DNA of 64,000 nt from Takakia lepidozioides (taxonomy: Eukaryota > Streptophyta > Takakiopsida > Takakiales > Takakiaceae): NCBI GenBank assembly GCA_030704615.1, contig CM060731.1, forward strand, positions 94,530,756 to 94,594,755. The letters run 5' to 3'. The position numbers were made by a program, and so were the translations under genes. Shown here piece after piece: positions 46,201 through 57,005 of the stretch (position 1 is its first letter; each line of letters opens with the position of its first letter). Under the pieces are notes generated by a model. That model was not told the DNA's origin, did no database searches, and worked only from the letters and a program-made list of their open reading frames with translations.

Positions 46201-49200
46201 CGGTGAACTCGTGGCTCCGGCGAGCATCTGCTATCTCCCGAAAGAATAGGTTGGTTTTGTTAGAGCAGAAAGTACCTGTCACATAGTCACGTAGCTCTCT
46301 GCTGCAGAATATCTCCATCTTGAACTGATGTGCTTGTGTGTCCAGCTGCTCTTGCGCATTCGTCGTCACCTGTGGAGATTGTCCATCAGATCGCTTTCCT
46401 CAAAAAATACAATGAATCACCCCCTACTAGAGTACAAGCCCAAACGAAGCGTGGGGAAAGTACCTGAAACCACCATGTCATGCGGTTCATCCACATGTCG
46501 AATGTGGGGTCAGAGAGTTTGTCCGGTTTGGGGAAGCTCCACATGTCCCTGGTACTTTGGGGAACCATTCCAGATTTGGAGCCACCGGGTCTGTCCAACC
46601 ACCAGCATATTCGTAAGCGCCAAACACCACAAAAAGGAGTTGTTGCCACCACAATTTGGTTAAGAATGTATCACCTTTTCTGTTGCATCACACAGGATGT
46701 GGCTAACGATGGAGCTTCTCCAATGTCATCGTGGGCTTCAGAGCGCGCAGAGTAGTGCTTTCCCCACCTCCACCAGAAAGTCGGCACCAAGGGCGGGATC
46801 AGCTATGGCCACGTACTTTACCATCCGCGACTTGTACTTTATGCGGGCCCTCACCTCCGCAGCTTTGACATACGATTCGAGTTCCGGGAGGGTTGGATTC
46901 TTCTCCTCTGACTCCATGTAGAACCTCCGCGCATGTGCCAAATCCTGCTGTATTTTCGTCTGTCAAAATGCGCACATAAGATTAGAGATCCTGCTCAACA
47001 CACATTTCTTCTATTGGGGGAGGAGAGACAAATTAGCTCAACAAAACTGTCAGGAGCTTTACCCGAAATATGTAGTCCACCATGGCGTCGACGCTCAGCC
47101 TATACCAGGTTCTGTCTGCCTTTGCCTCCGACTTGCGCAGGAGGTCGGCACTGAGGGAATTGGCAAACTCTTGCACCCCCTTGCTTCCCGACATCCTTCA
47201 CTCGGAAGAGCATATGGGACAAGTTGGTGGCAATGAAGGCATTCTCAGTCACCCTGCAGTGCCACATTTCCATCAAACAATACTGAAATGGGAATTTTCA
47301 TCATATATGAGGATTCGCAATGAAATGACTTCCAAAATTCAAAGTCCAAAAGCGAGAGGGGTTGTAGCTTACGAGTTGATGTCGGCCATTGCAGCTTTGA
47401 GAAGACTGCGATCTTTGGGCCCCGCAACCTTCAGCAACACAATCGACGGCGAAATGCCAATCGAGATCGTTGGGGTGGGCTTGGGCAATGTGCTCCATCC
47501 ATGCCAGGAGGCGATGATTGCCGTCCCACACGTAGAACATCTTACCGGACATGTGCTGGAAAAGAGGATCACTAGCAATCGATCTCTCGAACTCCTCATT
47601 TCGCGTTTGCCAATGGGGACCCCATTTGTCCACCTCATCGGAAGTGTGGGCACGGGAAGCTCCGTGGTCGTTCTCTCAATGGAAACGTAAAAGGCGGCAG
47701 ACCCCATTCGATATCCATCCCGGAAAGAGAATTTCAGCTTGTCGATATCGCCTGGGAGGGCAGGTCTCACCACCTGCAATGACACCAAGCGGCAAAGGGA
47801 ATTCGAAGCTTGGCCGGGTACACCATGCCCCCCAGCACCCCAATGTTGCTGTGGGTTGCCTCCAACATCTTGGCAGCGGCCAACTTCATATCCGCCTCAG
47901 ACATGACGTCTGCTGCAGAGGGGTTTTCCGGCAGCCCACCAGGACCGCCAAATCCAGCCTGTATGCTCCGGGTTTGGGGCCTGGGGATGTCCGGGAGGAT
48001 GTCATCCTGGTCAGAAACCTCCATGTCGTCCTCCTCAACAGGGTCAGCCACCTGCGAAACCACCTCCAGCACTCTCGTCGTCTCTACTGCCCTCTCCCTG
48101 GCTTCACCTCGAACTTGCACAATCCGTGCTCTTTCAGGTGTTCTTTCCTCTCCTCCACTCTCCACCGTATGGGTAATTGCGGGGGCTGCTCTTGCCCCGA
48201 TGGTCTAACCGGTGTGCTACTGCCTCTCTGTGGTGTCTTGTAGGGATCCACCGTCTCTGTGGGTCCCTCGCTTACATTGGCATCTGTCATTTGGGCACCC
48301 CTGGCCTCTTCAGCTGCCTTTTGTCTTTCCTCCTGGCTAGCATTCTGTCTCGTCTGTTCTTTTGCCCTCTCTTTTGCCCTCTCACGGGCTTTCTGTTTCT
48401 TACTAGGGCTAGCAGCAGGGGAGCCCTCCAGGACGACCACCTTTGATTGAGGCGAACTGACACCCTCGCGCGCACTGCTCACTCCCCCCTCCGCAGCCCG
48501 TGACTGCTCTCTCGCCGGGGATTGCATGTGCTTAGCTTTCTTCTTTTTCTTTGCGTGGGCGGGCCCTACTGCATGTGCATGAACAACCTCCATTGCCGGA
48601 TCTGCTGTCCTCATGTCCTCACGCCCTTCACCTGCCATGCCGCCTGCACCAACCTCCCCAATGCCTACTCTGTCGTAATCTCGTTGCAAGTCCTCCCGTC
48701 CACCAACAAAAGGTTTAAGTTTGCCCTCTCGCCCCAAGTTGGGCGATTCAAACATGCGATGAGTTGGAGCTGTCGATGATACCACCAGCGTGCCGGGCTC
48801 GTCGTCACTCTGTCATTGACAAAAATCGTGAAAACCAACATCGGTGCAAAAAGCAGCATCGCAACGAGAGCAGCGCAACCACCATAGCAACAATCATGTA
48901 GCAAAAATGAAAACATAACAAGTTTAGGAAGTATGGAGAGCCATGCAACAACAATGAAAACAAATGCAACCATTGCCTAAGAATGACATGCACAAGCAGC
49001 CTTCTCCAGAGCTGCCGGATTTGCACACGCATTGCAAACAATCTAAGGTTCACTCAACTATCTAAAGTTCACTCATACAGCAAAGCCAGGATGAAGATAA
49101 AAACAAAGCGAAAGCAAAAAAAAAATCGAAACAAACCGAAAGCAGAAGTGGCTTGCCTGAGAGTACTCGCTTCAGTTGGCGCAGGTTGTGAGCAAGACAC

Positions 49201-49350
49201 TGGAATCTCCTGCTGGAGCTTCAGTTTGGCCATGCGAGAGATTGGCCGTCGTCCGTAGTACAGAGCTTTCAACTTCCGCCGCGGTCTGGATGTGAGGTCT
49301 CTCTCAGGAGAGCCACGCCCTTCAGGCGGCATAAGTCCAGCCAAAAAGAT
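43229..49350 (-). pseudogene. Copy C: fullest ParB-methylase-like repeat gene
   Basis: The N-terminal exon near 49345-49160 has RKLKALYYGRRP. A long lysine/glutamate-rich region follows (48780-48000). The ParB-like region is at 47830-47370: PGDIDKLKFSFRDGYRMGSA, then VWDGNHRLLAW (about 47530-47498), resembling the G-x-H/N-R-x-x-A motif of ParB/Srx folds. A helical piece follows at 46940-46740, then MNRMTWWFQ (near 46490), and the methylase-like half nearly identical to copy B: MILLDIPDGE (about 44700), LDLTCGTG before an intron (about 44115-44094) and GASMWAG. The stop is at 43229 after an acidic tail, with a TTTATT (AATAAA on the coding strand) near 43160. Frameshifts near 47790 and 47650 break the ParB-like part. 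By analogy to bacterial ParB-methylase fusions it would bind and modify DNA; this is inference. Confidence 0.7.
45590..46100. repeat. Intronic palindrome array of copy C
   Basis: Equivalent to 16620-17060. Units such as GGCGCCGAATTTCCAGTTC and TAGGGACTTAGCC linkers repeat about six times. Unit number and order differ from copy B although flanking exons are nearly identical. Confidence 0.85.
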
Positions 49351-49559
49351 CTCCTTTTTTGGGGTACATGCCTGGAATACCATGTTAAGCCAAGTTTAGC
49401 ATGAGATTTAGGGTACGTGTCCAGGAAGCCATGCGTCGCCAGCCCGAATAATAACCGACGGCCGTCGACATTTATTGCCCAACTGCGCAATTAAATGTCG
49501 GATGAAGCCCTCCATGTCGGATGAAAATCGACGTAAACAGTCCCGGAATTTCCAACGTA

Positions 49560-51060
49560 GAGGTAATTCGGAGCGCTGCACGATGGAATTCCGGCGCGGA
49601 TTTCCATCCTGCAGGTAATTCGGAGCGCAGCAGGATGGATATCCGGCGCCGAATTTCCATCCGCGAGGAAGGGCGCGCTGGAAATTTTCCCTCATGCAGG
49701 TAATTCGGAAGCGCGCGGATGGAAATCCGGCGCCGAATTTCCATCCGCGGAGGTAGGCGGCGCTGGAAATTTCCCTCATGCAGGTAATTTCGGAAGCGCG
49801 CGGATGGAAATCCGGCGCCGAATTTCCATCCGCGGAGGTAGGGCGGCGGTGGAAATTTTCCCTCAGCAGGTAATTCGGAAGCGCGCGGATGGAAATCCGG
49901 CGCCGAATTTCCATCCGCGAGGTAGGGCGGCGGTGGGAAATTTCCGGCGGTGGAAATTTCGCAGGTAATTCGGATGGAAATCGGCGCCGAATTGCCAGGT
50001 AATTCGGAATCCGGCGCCGAATTTCCATCCGCCAAATTGCCGGCGCCGAATTGCAGGTAATTCGGAGGATGAATGGAAATTCGGCGCCGAATTTCCATCC
50101 AGCAGGTAAGGGGAAATTCGGCGCCGAATTTCCATCCCAGGTAGCTTTTGGGGAAATTCGGCGCCGAATTTCCATCCTGCAGGTAATTCGAAAAATGGAT
50201 ATTCGGCGCCGAATTTCCATTCGCCAAAATTACCTTCGTGCAGGGGTGCCCCCTTCCAGGTAATTGCACCCGATTGGGCGGAAGGTAATTCTCATCTGGA
50301 AATTACCTGCAGGTAATTTCCCTTAATGCTCCGATGGAAATTCGGCGCCGACCATTGCTGCGCGCCGAATTTCCATTCGGGATAATGGAAATTCGGCGCC
50401 GAATTTCCATTCATCCATTCGAATTACCTGCAGGATGGAAATTCGGGCCCTGCTGGGGAAATTCGGCGCCGAATCTCCATCCATCCGGGCTGGATGGAAA
50501 TTCGGCGCCGAATGGGATTGCTGGATGGAAATTCGGCCCGAATTCCATTGCCAAATTCGGCGCCGTTTTCCCATCTGGGAGTTTTTATGTCGGCCAGTTT
50601 TCGGTCTGACCCCCCGACAAGACTTCCTTTGGGGGGGCCCGGATGGAAATTCGGCGCCGAATCTCCGTCCAGGGATGTTCTCTGTCGCACACTCGCCGGC
50701 CTCTGCGCCCGAGGCGACTTCATCCGGCGTCCCCTGTTCGATATTCGGTGCCGAATTTCCGTCCGGGGGTTGAAATGTGACGGCCAACTGCAGGCCACTC
50801 CCCCCTCCCCGACTGCATCCGAACCGCCCCGGATGGAAATTCGGCGCCGTTTTTCCATCTGGGGATGTTTTTATGCCGTCCAGTTTTCGGCCTGACCCCC
50901 CGACACGACTCCCTTTGGGGGCCCGGATGGAAATTCGGCGCCGAATCTCCATCCAGGGGATGTTCTCTGTCGCACACACTCCGGCCTCTGCGCCCGAGGC
51001 GACTTCATCCGGGCTTCCTCTGTTGGATATTGGGTGCCGAATTTCCATTCGGGGGTAGTA
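49560..51060. repeat. Palindrome array between copy C and M1
   Basis: More than twenty units centred on GGAAATTCGGCGCCGAATTTCC (also ATCCGGCGCCGAATTTCC), often with AGGTAATTCGGA or GCAGGTAATT spacers in the left two thirds. The right third has longer units (about 170-320 bases) containing CGGCCAGTTTTCGGTCTGACC and GATGTTCTCTGTCGCACAC. It fills the divergent intergenic space, the same place as the 29.2-30.8 kb array, but with TTCGGCGCCGAA in place of TGCGGNNCCGCA. Confidence 0.93.
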
Positions 51061-51352
51061 ATGTGACGGCACGGTGCCGGCTTCTCCCCTTCAGCCGTCA
51101 TCATCCGGACGGCCCCCCACTTTCTGACTGCATACCGTTGGCAGTTATTGCGCAAAGACCAGGGGCCGCATTCCGGAGACAAGGTTCATTAACACTCTGA
51201 CTGTGGATTTTTGAGATAGTTGGCTCCCTGGATTTGGATCAGGCTTCGTCGCTCGGACAAATCGGCATCGCATTCATTCCCATCGCTGCACCCCCCTTCT
51301 ACCAGGGAGCTTCCCCGCACGCCATCCTGGCAGTCTTGTGTGCACATCTCCC

Positions 51353-54300
51353 ATGGCGGAAAACCCGAGCGCTACAGTGTACTGCCCTCCTCACGAGCAT
51401 AGAGCTTCATTTCCGTGCAGAGGGGACACCTGCCGGGTGATGGAGAAATATCTGTGCGTTCGATACCACCTGAAACCGGGGTCGGTTTTTTTGGAGGAGG
51501 AAAGGAAGGACTCAAACGGCCTTGTTGTCGAGAGTATTGTTGTGCTCCACGATGATTTCGGCGATGGCAGGGAATGGCGAGTTCCACCATCGGACAGCGT
51601 CATATACAGGGCTGTTGGGGACTTCATTTGCCCGCCAAATGCACCGTCTATCCTGGCCTTCCACGAAACAATCCGCGAATCAGAGAGTGGGTACCTCAAA
51701 GAGAGAAGTCCGCAACGAAGTAAATCCAGAGCCGAACCCATCCATGAAGACGACCGAGAACCGGGTTGTTCACAACCTGTCCGACTCAGACGAGGTCATG
51801 GAAGTTCCGAGGTCGTCCTGGAGATCAGGCAAGTCCTCAATGGACGTCAGTGGAGGAGGGAGTCATATTCCCAGCACGAGCACCGCAGTTCGATCTATTC
51901 TAGAAATTCTGCGAGGGCTTCACCTGGAGGGACACCGGTCGGAGCTGGCCGGGCTGGACTACAGCAAGTTCGCAATTAAATCGGTTACATGCCTTCCCGC
52001 CGACGTCGACGGTAATATCTTCTTTGAGTTCCCTCCTCGGGCGGACTACTCGAGGGCGTCCGGAATGTTGACAGATATGGATAGAAAACATGACGGTCAT
52101 CCTTGGTGCGTTACCAAAACCACCAGCATGAAGATGCTTGATGGTGTGCGGGTGCGCTACGTTGTTTGTGCGGGCGCGTTGCGGTTTTTCTCCCCAACTT
52201 GCTTCCACTTTAAATCCAGAGGTCACAGGAACGAGACCGATTGGACAGGCACAGCTCACCAACCATTTCGAGCTCAGGAGAAGGTTCCGAACTCCACATT
52301 TAAGTGTGCGCATTGCAAAGAACCACCACACTGCATGTCTGTTTGTAATGCCAAGCAGTTCTATGTGTTGCACCGTTTCCCTGACCTCACCCGAGCTTGC
52401 ATACACGTTGGTTCCCATTGTCACAAATTGGCGAGGGGGAACTCGCGGGAGGCTGCCCACGAAGCAGAGCAGCTCGTTCAGGAGGAGGTTAAGTTGAGAC
52501 CGGGTGCCAAACCCAAACAGATACAGCTCCAAGCCGCCCATAAGATGGCATTGGCCAGAATTATGTCGGAAGACGGCTCCGATAGAGTTCCTCTCGACGA
52601 GAAGGAAATGGAGGCATTGCTGGAGTCGGTGTCCCACGTATGTTCACCGAATGTCCGAAACCACATTGTCTCATGCAAACAGAAAATTGGGCGTGGCTCG
52701 GATATGCACTCCATTCTGGAGGTGAAGCGACGATGTGGATATGACTACATTCATGGAAGTAGGTTTCCAGGACAGGGACTGAGGCAGATCGTTGTTTCGT
52801 ATTCAAAATGTCCACGTGTGGACCTGGCAGTGGCGTCGAACTGGTCGACAGGATGACGAGTGGGAACTTGTCAAACAGTTGGGTCATGTTCGACCATATC
52901 AAGCGAATTACAAATCACCAGTGGGTGACAATGGGTGCACATGTCTACGACACCCACTGCAGGATGCTAATGACAATTGCTATTTGTGAGATGAAAGGAG
53001 AGGACACACAATCGGAGATGCTTCTTTGGCAGGGAATAAACGAACAGATGGCCAAGGCGGGATTGCCCCCTCCCAATTTCCGTGGTTTCATGGCGGACAA
53101 CGCACAAGCAAATTGGGCTGCCATCCGAAGGGTGTACGGGCAAGACCCCAATGTTCCCATGGAAGGCAAGGAGAGATCTTGTGGGTTCCATTTTCTGCAG
53201 AGCCTTTCGCAGTACACAACCAGGCTCGTGGCGCCAGATTTCAGAGAGGAGCACCGTTCCATGTGCCTTGCGTGGAAGCGCGCTCCCACCTTGGATGATG
53301 CAGAGACACAGTTTGCATGCATACGGGCTTGGTGGACATCGTCAGGTGCTGTAAGGAAATCAGACGAAGGAGCAATGGTCAGTTGGCTAGCATGGTGGCA
53401 TTATCGTTTCCTCCAGTTCGGCGACTATATGCGGGAGGTGAGTTGCACGAATTCGCGTCCCGTTGGATATTATTCTTGGCCATATTTGTAACTTGCTTGT
53501 AACCTCAACATGTGCTTGTGCAGGAAATGTGTCTCGACTCCGACACCGACATGCCCACGACAAACATGGCCGAATCAGTGCACTCTTCCTGGCGTGCCTC
53601 CTCTGCGGCGCATCTGGTGGACATCCTCACTGCCACAACGGAGGACATTGTGAGGTCAATTATGCAGCAATGCAGGTACAACGAGTTCTTGAAAGGGAAA
53701 CAGTGGGGCTTGGGGCCGGACAGGCAGGAAATGCTGATGCGGACTGCCTCCAGATCGAAGAATCCTCGGAAGTGGGCGGCGGCCTTGCGAGAGGGCCTTC
53801 GGGACACGCCATTGCTGCGAAGAGGCCAACATTTGGAAGGAGATGTTCATACCCGTCCAGTGAGACGAAGACTTGACGAGGCACCTGGCGGAGAAGAGGA
53901 TTCATGGCGAGCTGACAAGAATATTCGCACGCTCCCTCGTGGTCCGGTGATGTTGTCCGAGGAGGTCTCGTCGAGCACCGGAAGTCCTGCACGTTCAAGA
54001 TCGCCATCTCCTTTGAGCACAGGGCGCGTGCCCCGGCAACATAACGAGCCATCTGTAGTAAAGCAATACAACATTCCCATTGTGGAGACAAGAGTGTCGG
54101 AGTCACAGTGGAGAATTGCGAGGACATTGCCGGCATTTCGAGGAAGTGTTGCGCCATCCGGGTGGATACGAGAGCACGCTGTGGTGAGATGATTCGGAGG
54201 AACCCACACGGTGCTGTACCTGCACCTTGTTTCAGCGGCAGATTTTTGACTCCCACATTTGCTCACGCACAACGCAGACATTTTGGTTCTGTAGGCACGA

Positions 54301-54833
54301 CATAATGACCTGTGTATTTGGCAAGCCCAAGTACGGGATTCAGGGAATGCCGGAGCCTCCGGGCGTCTGGCCTGTTGCACCGGGTTGCAGCCTCTCTCAG
54401 AATGAGGCGGATGCTCTATCTGCAGCAGGATTTCGAATGGTGCAACGCACAGACATCCCGGCCCACGCATTTCCGGTTCCTCAGACCCAGCCATTGCAGA
54501 CTGCTCGGTCCAGTAGAGACGGATTGGACAATTCTGCACATCCCACAATGCGATTCGGAAGAGTGAAGAGACGACACCCTCCCCAACAAGTTGAATGAGA
54601 CTCGGATTGCCAATGCTCTTGGGATGGCTTGCACTATTCAGAGCTCCGTGGACGTACCCCCACCCGGCCTTGGGCGTGTGTATCGGATGGCAACGGCCGG
54701 CTCGGCTGTACGCGACGATGTATACACAATTACGATTGGAGTGGAGCCGACTTGCAACTGTACGGACTTCTCGTTGATGGAAGCAAAGAAGGGTTCGAAG
54801 TATTATCCGTGCAAGCATCTGTATTACATTTAG
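51353..54833 (+). pseudogene. MULE transposase M1 with GCM/WRKY-like and SWIM zinc domains
   Basis: The start ATG at 51353 (MAENPSATVYCPP) matches the M2 start. A Cys/His-rich domain lies at about 52090-52420 (HPWCVTKT, TCFHF, FKCAHCKE, ACIHVGSHCH). The MULE core is at 52808-53437: WVTMGAHVYD, then an aspartate in FMADNAQANWAAI, then CGFHFLQSL with the C-x2-H typical of the family. An 86-base intron (53438-53523) follows. The last part ends with a SWIM finger, CNCTDF then PCKHLYYI, with stop TAG 54831-54833. Frameshifts near 51730, 52800, 54140, 54270 and 54580 inactivate this copy. It would cut and paste the element by its termini. It is transcribed away from copy C across the palindrome array. 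Confidence 0.8.
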
Positions 54834-55079
54834 GATGAACGTGACTATTGATGACTTTATTCATGCACCGGCGTTGAGCGTGAACGAGCTGCACAAACTC
54901 CTCCTTAGGGATTCCAGAAATCATTGATGGGGCAAACGGAATCCTCCATATGGATATTTTCAAATGCATTTTGCTGTATCAGACTTTTTTTTTGCAGTGT
55001 AATGAAATGCACCCCAAAACTCCTGGAATGAGGCAATATTCCATTCAAACTGAGATCCAACAGAAGCAGTTGTGGGGCC

Positions 55080-55440
55080 ATTTCTGGAAAAATGGCGCCG
55101 AATTTCTCTTTTTGGGGCCGAAAACTCGCTAAGTCCAACATGCACTGGTACCTGTGTTTGGGAAAATGGCGCCGAATTTCTCTTTTTGGGCCGAAAACTG
55201 GCTAAGTCCCAACATGCACTGGTACCGTGTCTGGAAAAATGGCGCCGAATTTCTCTTTTTTGGGCCGAAAACTGGCTAAGTCCGAACATGCACTGGAAAA
55301 ATGGCGCCGAATTACCTGTCATGAGGGGACCTATAGCCGCGGAATTCGGCACCATTTTTCGCCAGAGAGACCTATTGCCGCGAAATACGTCGCCGTTTTT
55401 TCAGGTTACGGACCCTATTACCGCGAAATTCGGCGCCATA
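55080..55440. repeat. Palindrome-type repeats downstream of M1
   Basis: Four units of AAAATGGCGCCGAATTTCTC with GGCCGAAAACTGGCTAAGTCC linkers are followed by degenerate GAATTCGGC(A/G)CCATTTTT units. The half-palindrome and the CTAAGTCC linker are the ones found in the introns of copies B and C, which ties the two genes of the element together. Confidence 0.85.
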
Positions 55441-55640
55441 TTTGCACATGTCGCTGGGAATTGGCATGAGCGGAAGACGAAATTTCATGAGCACAACTGT
55501 CAAAAGTGCAATTTTCCCTTCAAGGGGCCGAATAATATATTTGTTTTTCCTGACACATTGCATTAAATTATTGTTTTTTATTGTTTTTTATTTTCGAAAT
55601 TTGTACTTCTGCTCATGAAAACCGATTGTGTTACTACTCT

Positions 55641-55677
55641 GCTCATGCCGCTCATGCTCATGAAATAGCAAACCTCC
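55641..55677 (+). repeat. Right terminal sequence of the C/M1 element
   Basis: GCTCATGCCGCTCATGCTCA followed by TGAAATAGCAAACCTCC. It is inverted relative to 42993-43060 and has the last bases AACCTCC where other copies have GCCCCC. Beyond it lies another MULE fragment (M4) in opposite orientation. Confidence 0.7.
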
Positions 55678-56205
55678 ACGGAAGGACCGAATGGTGGCCT
55701 TCAGAGACATTGCCAACCCAACCTTGGTCCTATTAACTGTTGTTTGTTTCTTGCGGTTGTACGCCTTCTTCCACCTGGTTTTTGGGTAATAGCCACGATC
55801 TTGAACTGTGTCGAACGAAGCTTCACACTCTACAACCACATGGGATTCAGGAACATCATCCGGGGAACAAGTCTGAAGCCCGCGGCCGACAAACAGTTCA
55901 CTTCATCCCGGGTCAAATTTGTCCCCACCATCTCCGGCCATACATGGGATGGATCTGGCCTGTCCTTCACATCCTTGTGAATCCTTCCCCAAACACACTG
56001 CTAAATGTCATCTGCACAGAACCAGAACTCCTGTATCTTACCACTTTCAAAGAATGGAGGCTGGAAAATTCCCTCATAGCGGGGAGGAACTCCCCCGAAT
56101 TTGGCACTGCGAATAGGTTTTTTCCAAGGCTGCCCGCTGTCCACCCGGATAGCCCAATAGTGGGCCCGATATACTTCGCTTGTCCTTGCAATATGCCATA
56201 TAGCT
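55678..56205 (-). pseudogene. MULE fragment M4 (C-terminal region)
   Basis: The minus strand reads segments homologous to M1 near 54110-54650: AIRVD, FWFC..DI, VWP, LSAAGFRLV, and at the end NRTKVGLAMSLKATI, which aligns with the M1 stretch before its SWIM finger. Frames change twice and a TAG follows FWFCADDI. The fragment is cut at 55677 by the terminal sequence of the C/M1 element, so its SWIM part is missing. Similarity to M1 is moderate, so it belongs to a different subfamily. Confidence 0.6.
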
Positions 56206-56267
56206 ATGGACACAAGTTTAGGGACAGGATGGGAAGTGTGTGCCGACTTTCCAATGTCGGCCTGGGT

Positions 56268-56314
56268 AGTCTGTGCCGACTTCCCGAACCTTGAGTGGGA
56301 AGTCGGCACAGACT
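56268..56314. repeat. Perfect 18-base inverted repeat with 11-base loop
   Basis: AGTCTGTGCCGACTTCCC and its exact reverse complement flank an 11-base loop. Related half-units (GTGCCGACTTTCC, GAAGTCGGCATAGACTT) lie at 56230-56250 and 56378-56398. It is a third palindrome type, placed between MULE fragments M4 (minus) and M3 (plus). Confidence 0.93.
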
Positions 56315-56487
56315 TCTGAGAGTCGGCACCGACTCTTGCGGTACAATGTGACCCGGGGCAGGATGGTGGTGTTCTATTTGGGAAGTCGGCATAGACTTGC
56401 CAAAGTAGGCAATGGGACGTATGCATTCAGTAATGTAAGATGTCATTAAAAGACATTTGAGTTGACGGTGCTGCCTTGTGCTTACAG

Positions 56488-56970
56488 GGGTTGAGCTTGA
56501 AGGAGGATGTGGATATGCCAAATGTGAACATGTCAGAGTCGGTCCATGCTACCACTCGAGCGCTTCTGCAGACATCTGGATATCGGAAGTTCTTGAGGGG
56601 AGGGCATAAGGGAGTTGGCCCCAAACCGGGAGGAACTACTGTTGCGCGCAGTGTGAAGGTTGAATGATCCCACGAAATGGGGGGAGGCCATAAAGTCATG
56701 CGTTGTGGGGACACCGTTGCACAGCCGCGCCGATCGTTTGGAAGGTGATCTTGTGACAAAGACCACAAAGCAGAAGATAGTACTTTGCGACCTTCAAGAG
56801 GACAAAGAAGAACACTCTTGGAGGGCAGACATGAACCTGAAGATAGGACCCAAGCACATGGAGCTGGTGGATCCAGGGAGAACCCACTTGAAAGCCATTC
56901 ATATGAGGACATGCATACCGGAGGCACAAGTTTGCCCGTCCAATATGGGAAGCCTATATTTGAGCTCTCG
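56488..56970 (+). pseudogene. MULE fragment M3
   Basis: After a plausible acceptor (TTACAG at 56482-56487) the plus strand encodes a stretch homologous to the second exon of M1: VDMPNVNMSESVHATTRA against TDMPTTNMAESVHSSWRA, then KFLRGG, WGEAIKSC, TPLHSRADRLEGD and HSWRAD. A frameshift occurs near 56660. It ends near the start of the LINE copy at about 57000. With M4 it may derive from one rearranged element. Confidence 0.65.
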
Positions 56971-57005
56971 TCAGGAATTTTATTTGTGGGGCAACCACAC
57001 ACTCT

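Larger units (their letters stand above)
42993..55677. mobile_element. Putative 12.7-kb two-gene DNA transposon (copy C + M1)
   Basis: The left end is GGGGGCTGCTATTTCATGAGC followed by GCATGAGCGG repeats; the right end is the inverted counterpart, with GCTCATG repeats ending ATGAAATAGCAAACCTCC. Between them lie the ParB-methylase-like gene (minus, 3' end near the left terminus), a palindrome array (49560-51060) and a MULE transposase (plus, 3' end near the right terminus). The same divergent arrangement occurs in M2-array-copy A, which supports the unit. I find no convincing target duplication, and the two flanks are unrelated, so later rearrangement is likely. All genes in it carry frameshifts. 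Confidence 0.55.

Noticed and set aside
42984-55690. Target-site duplication for the 12.7-kb element
   Set aside because: Bases outside the two ends (TTTCATCA on the left, ACGGAAGGA on the right) do not match, so I do not claim one.
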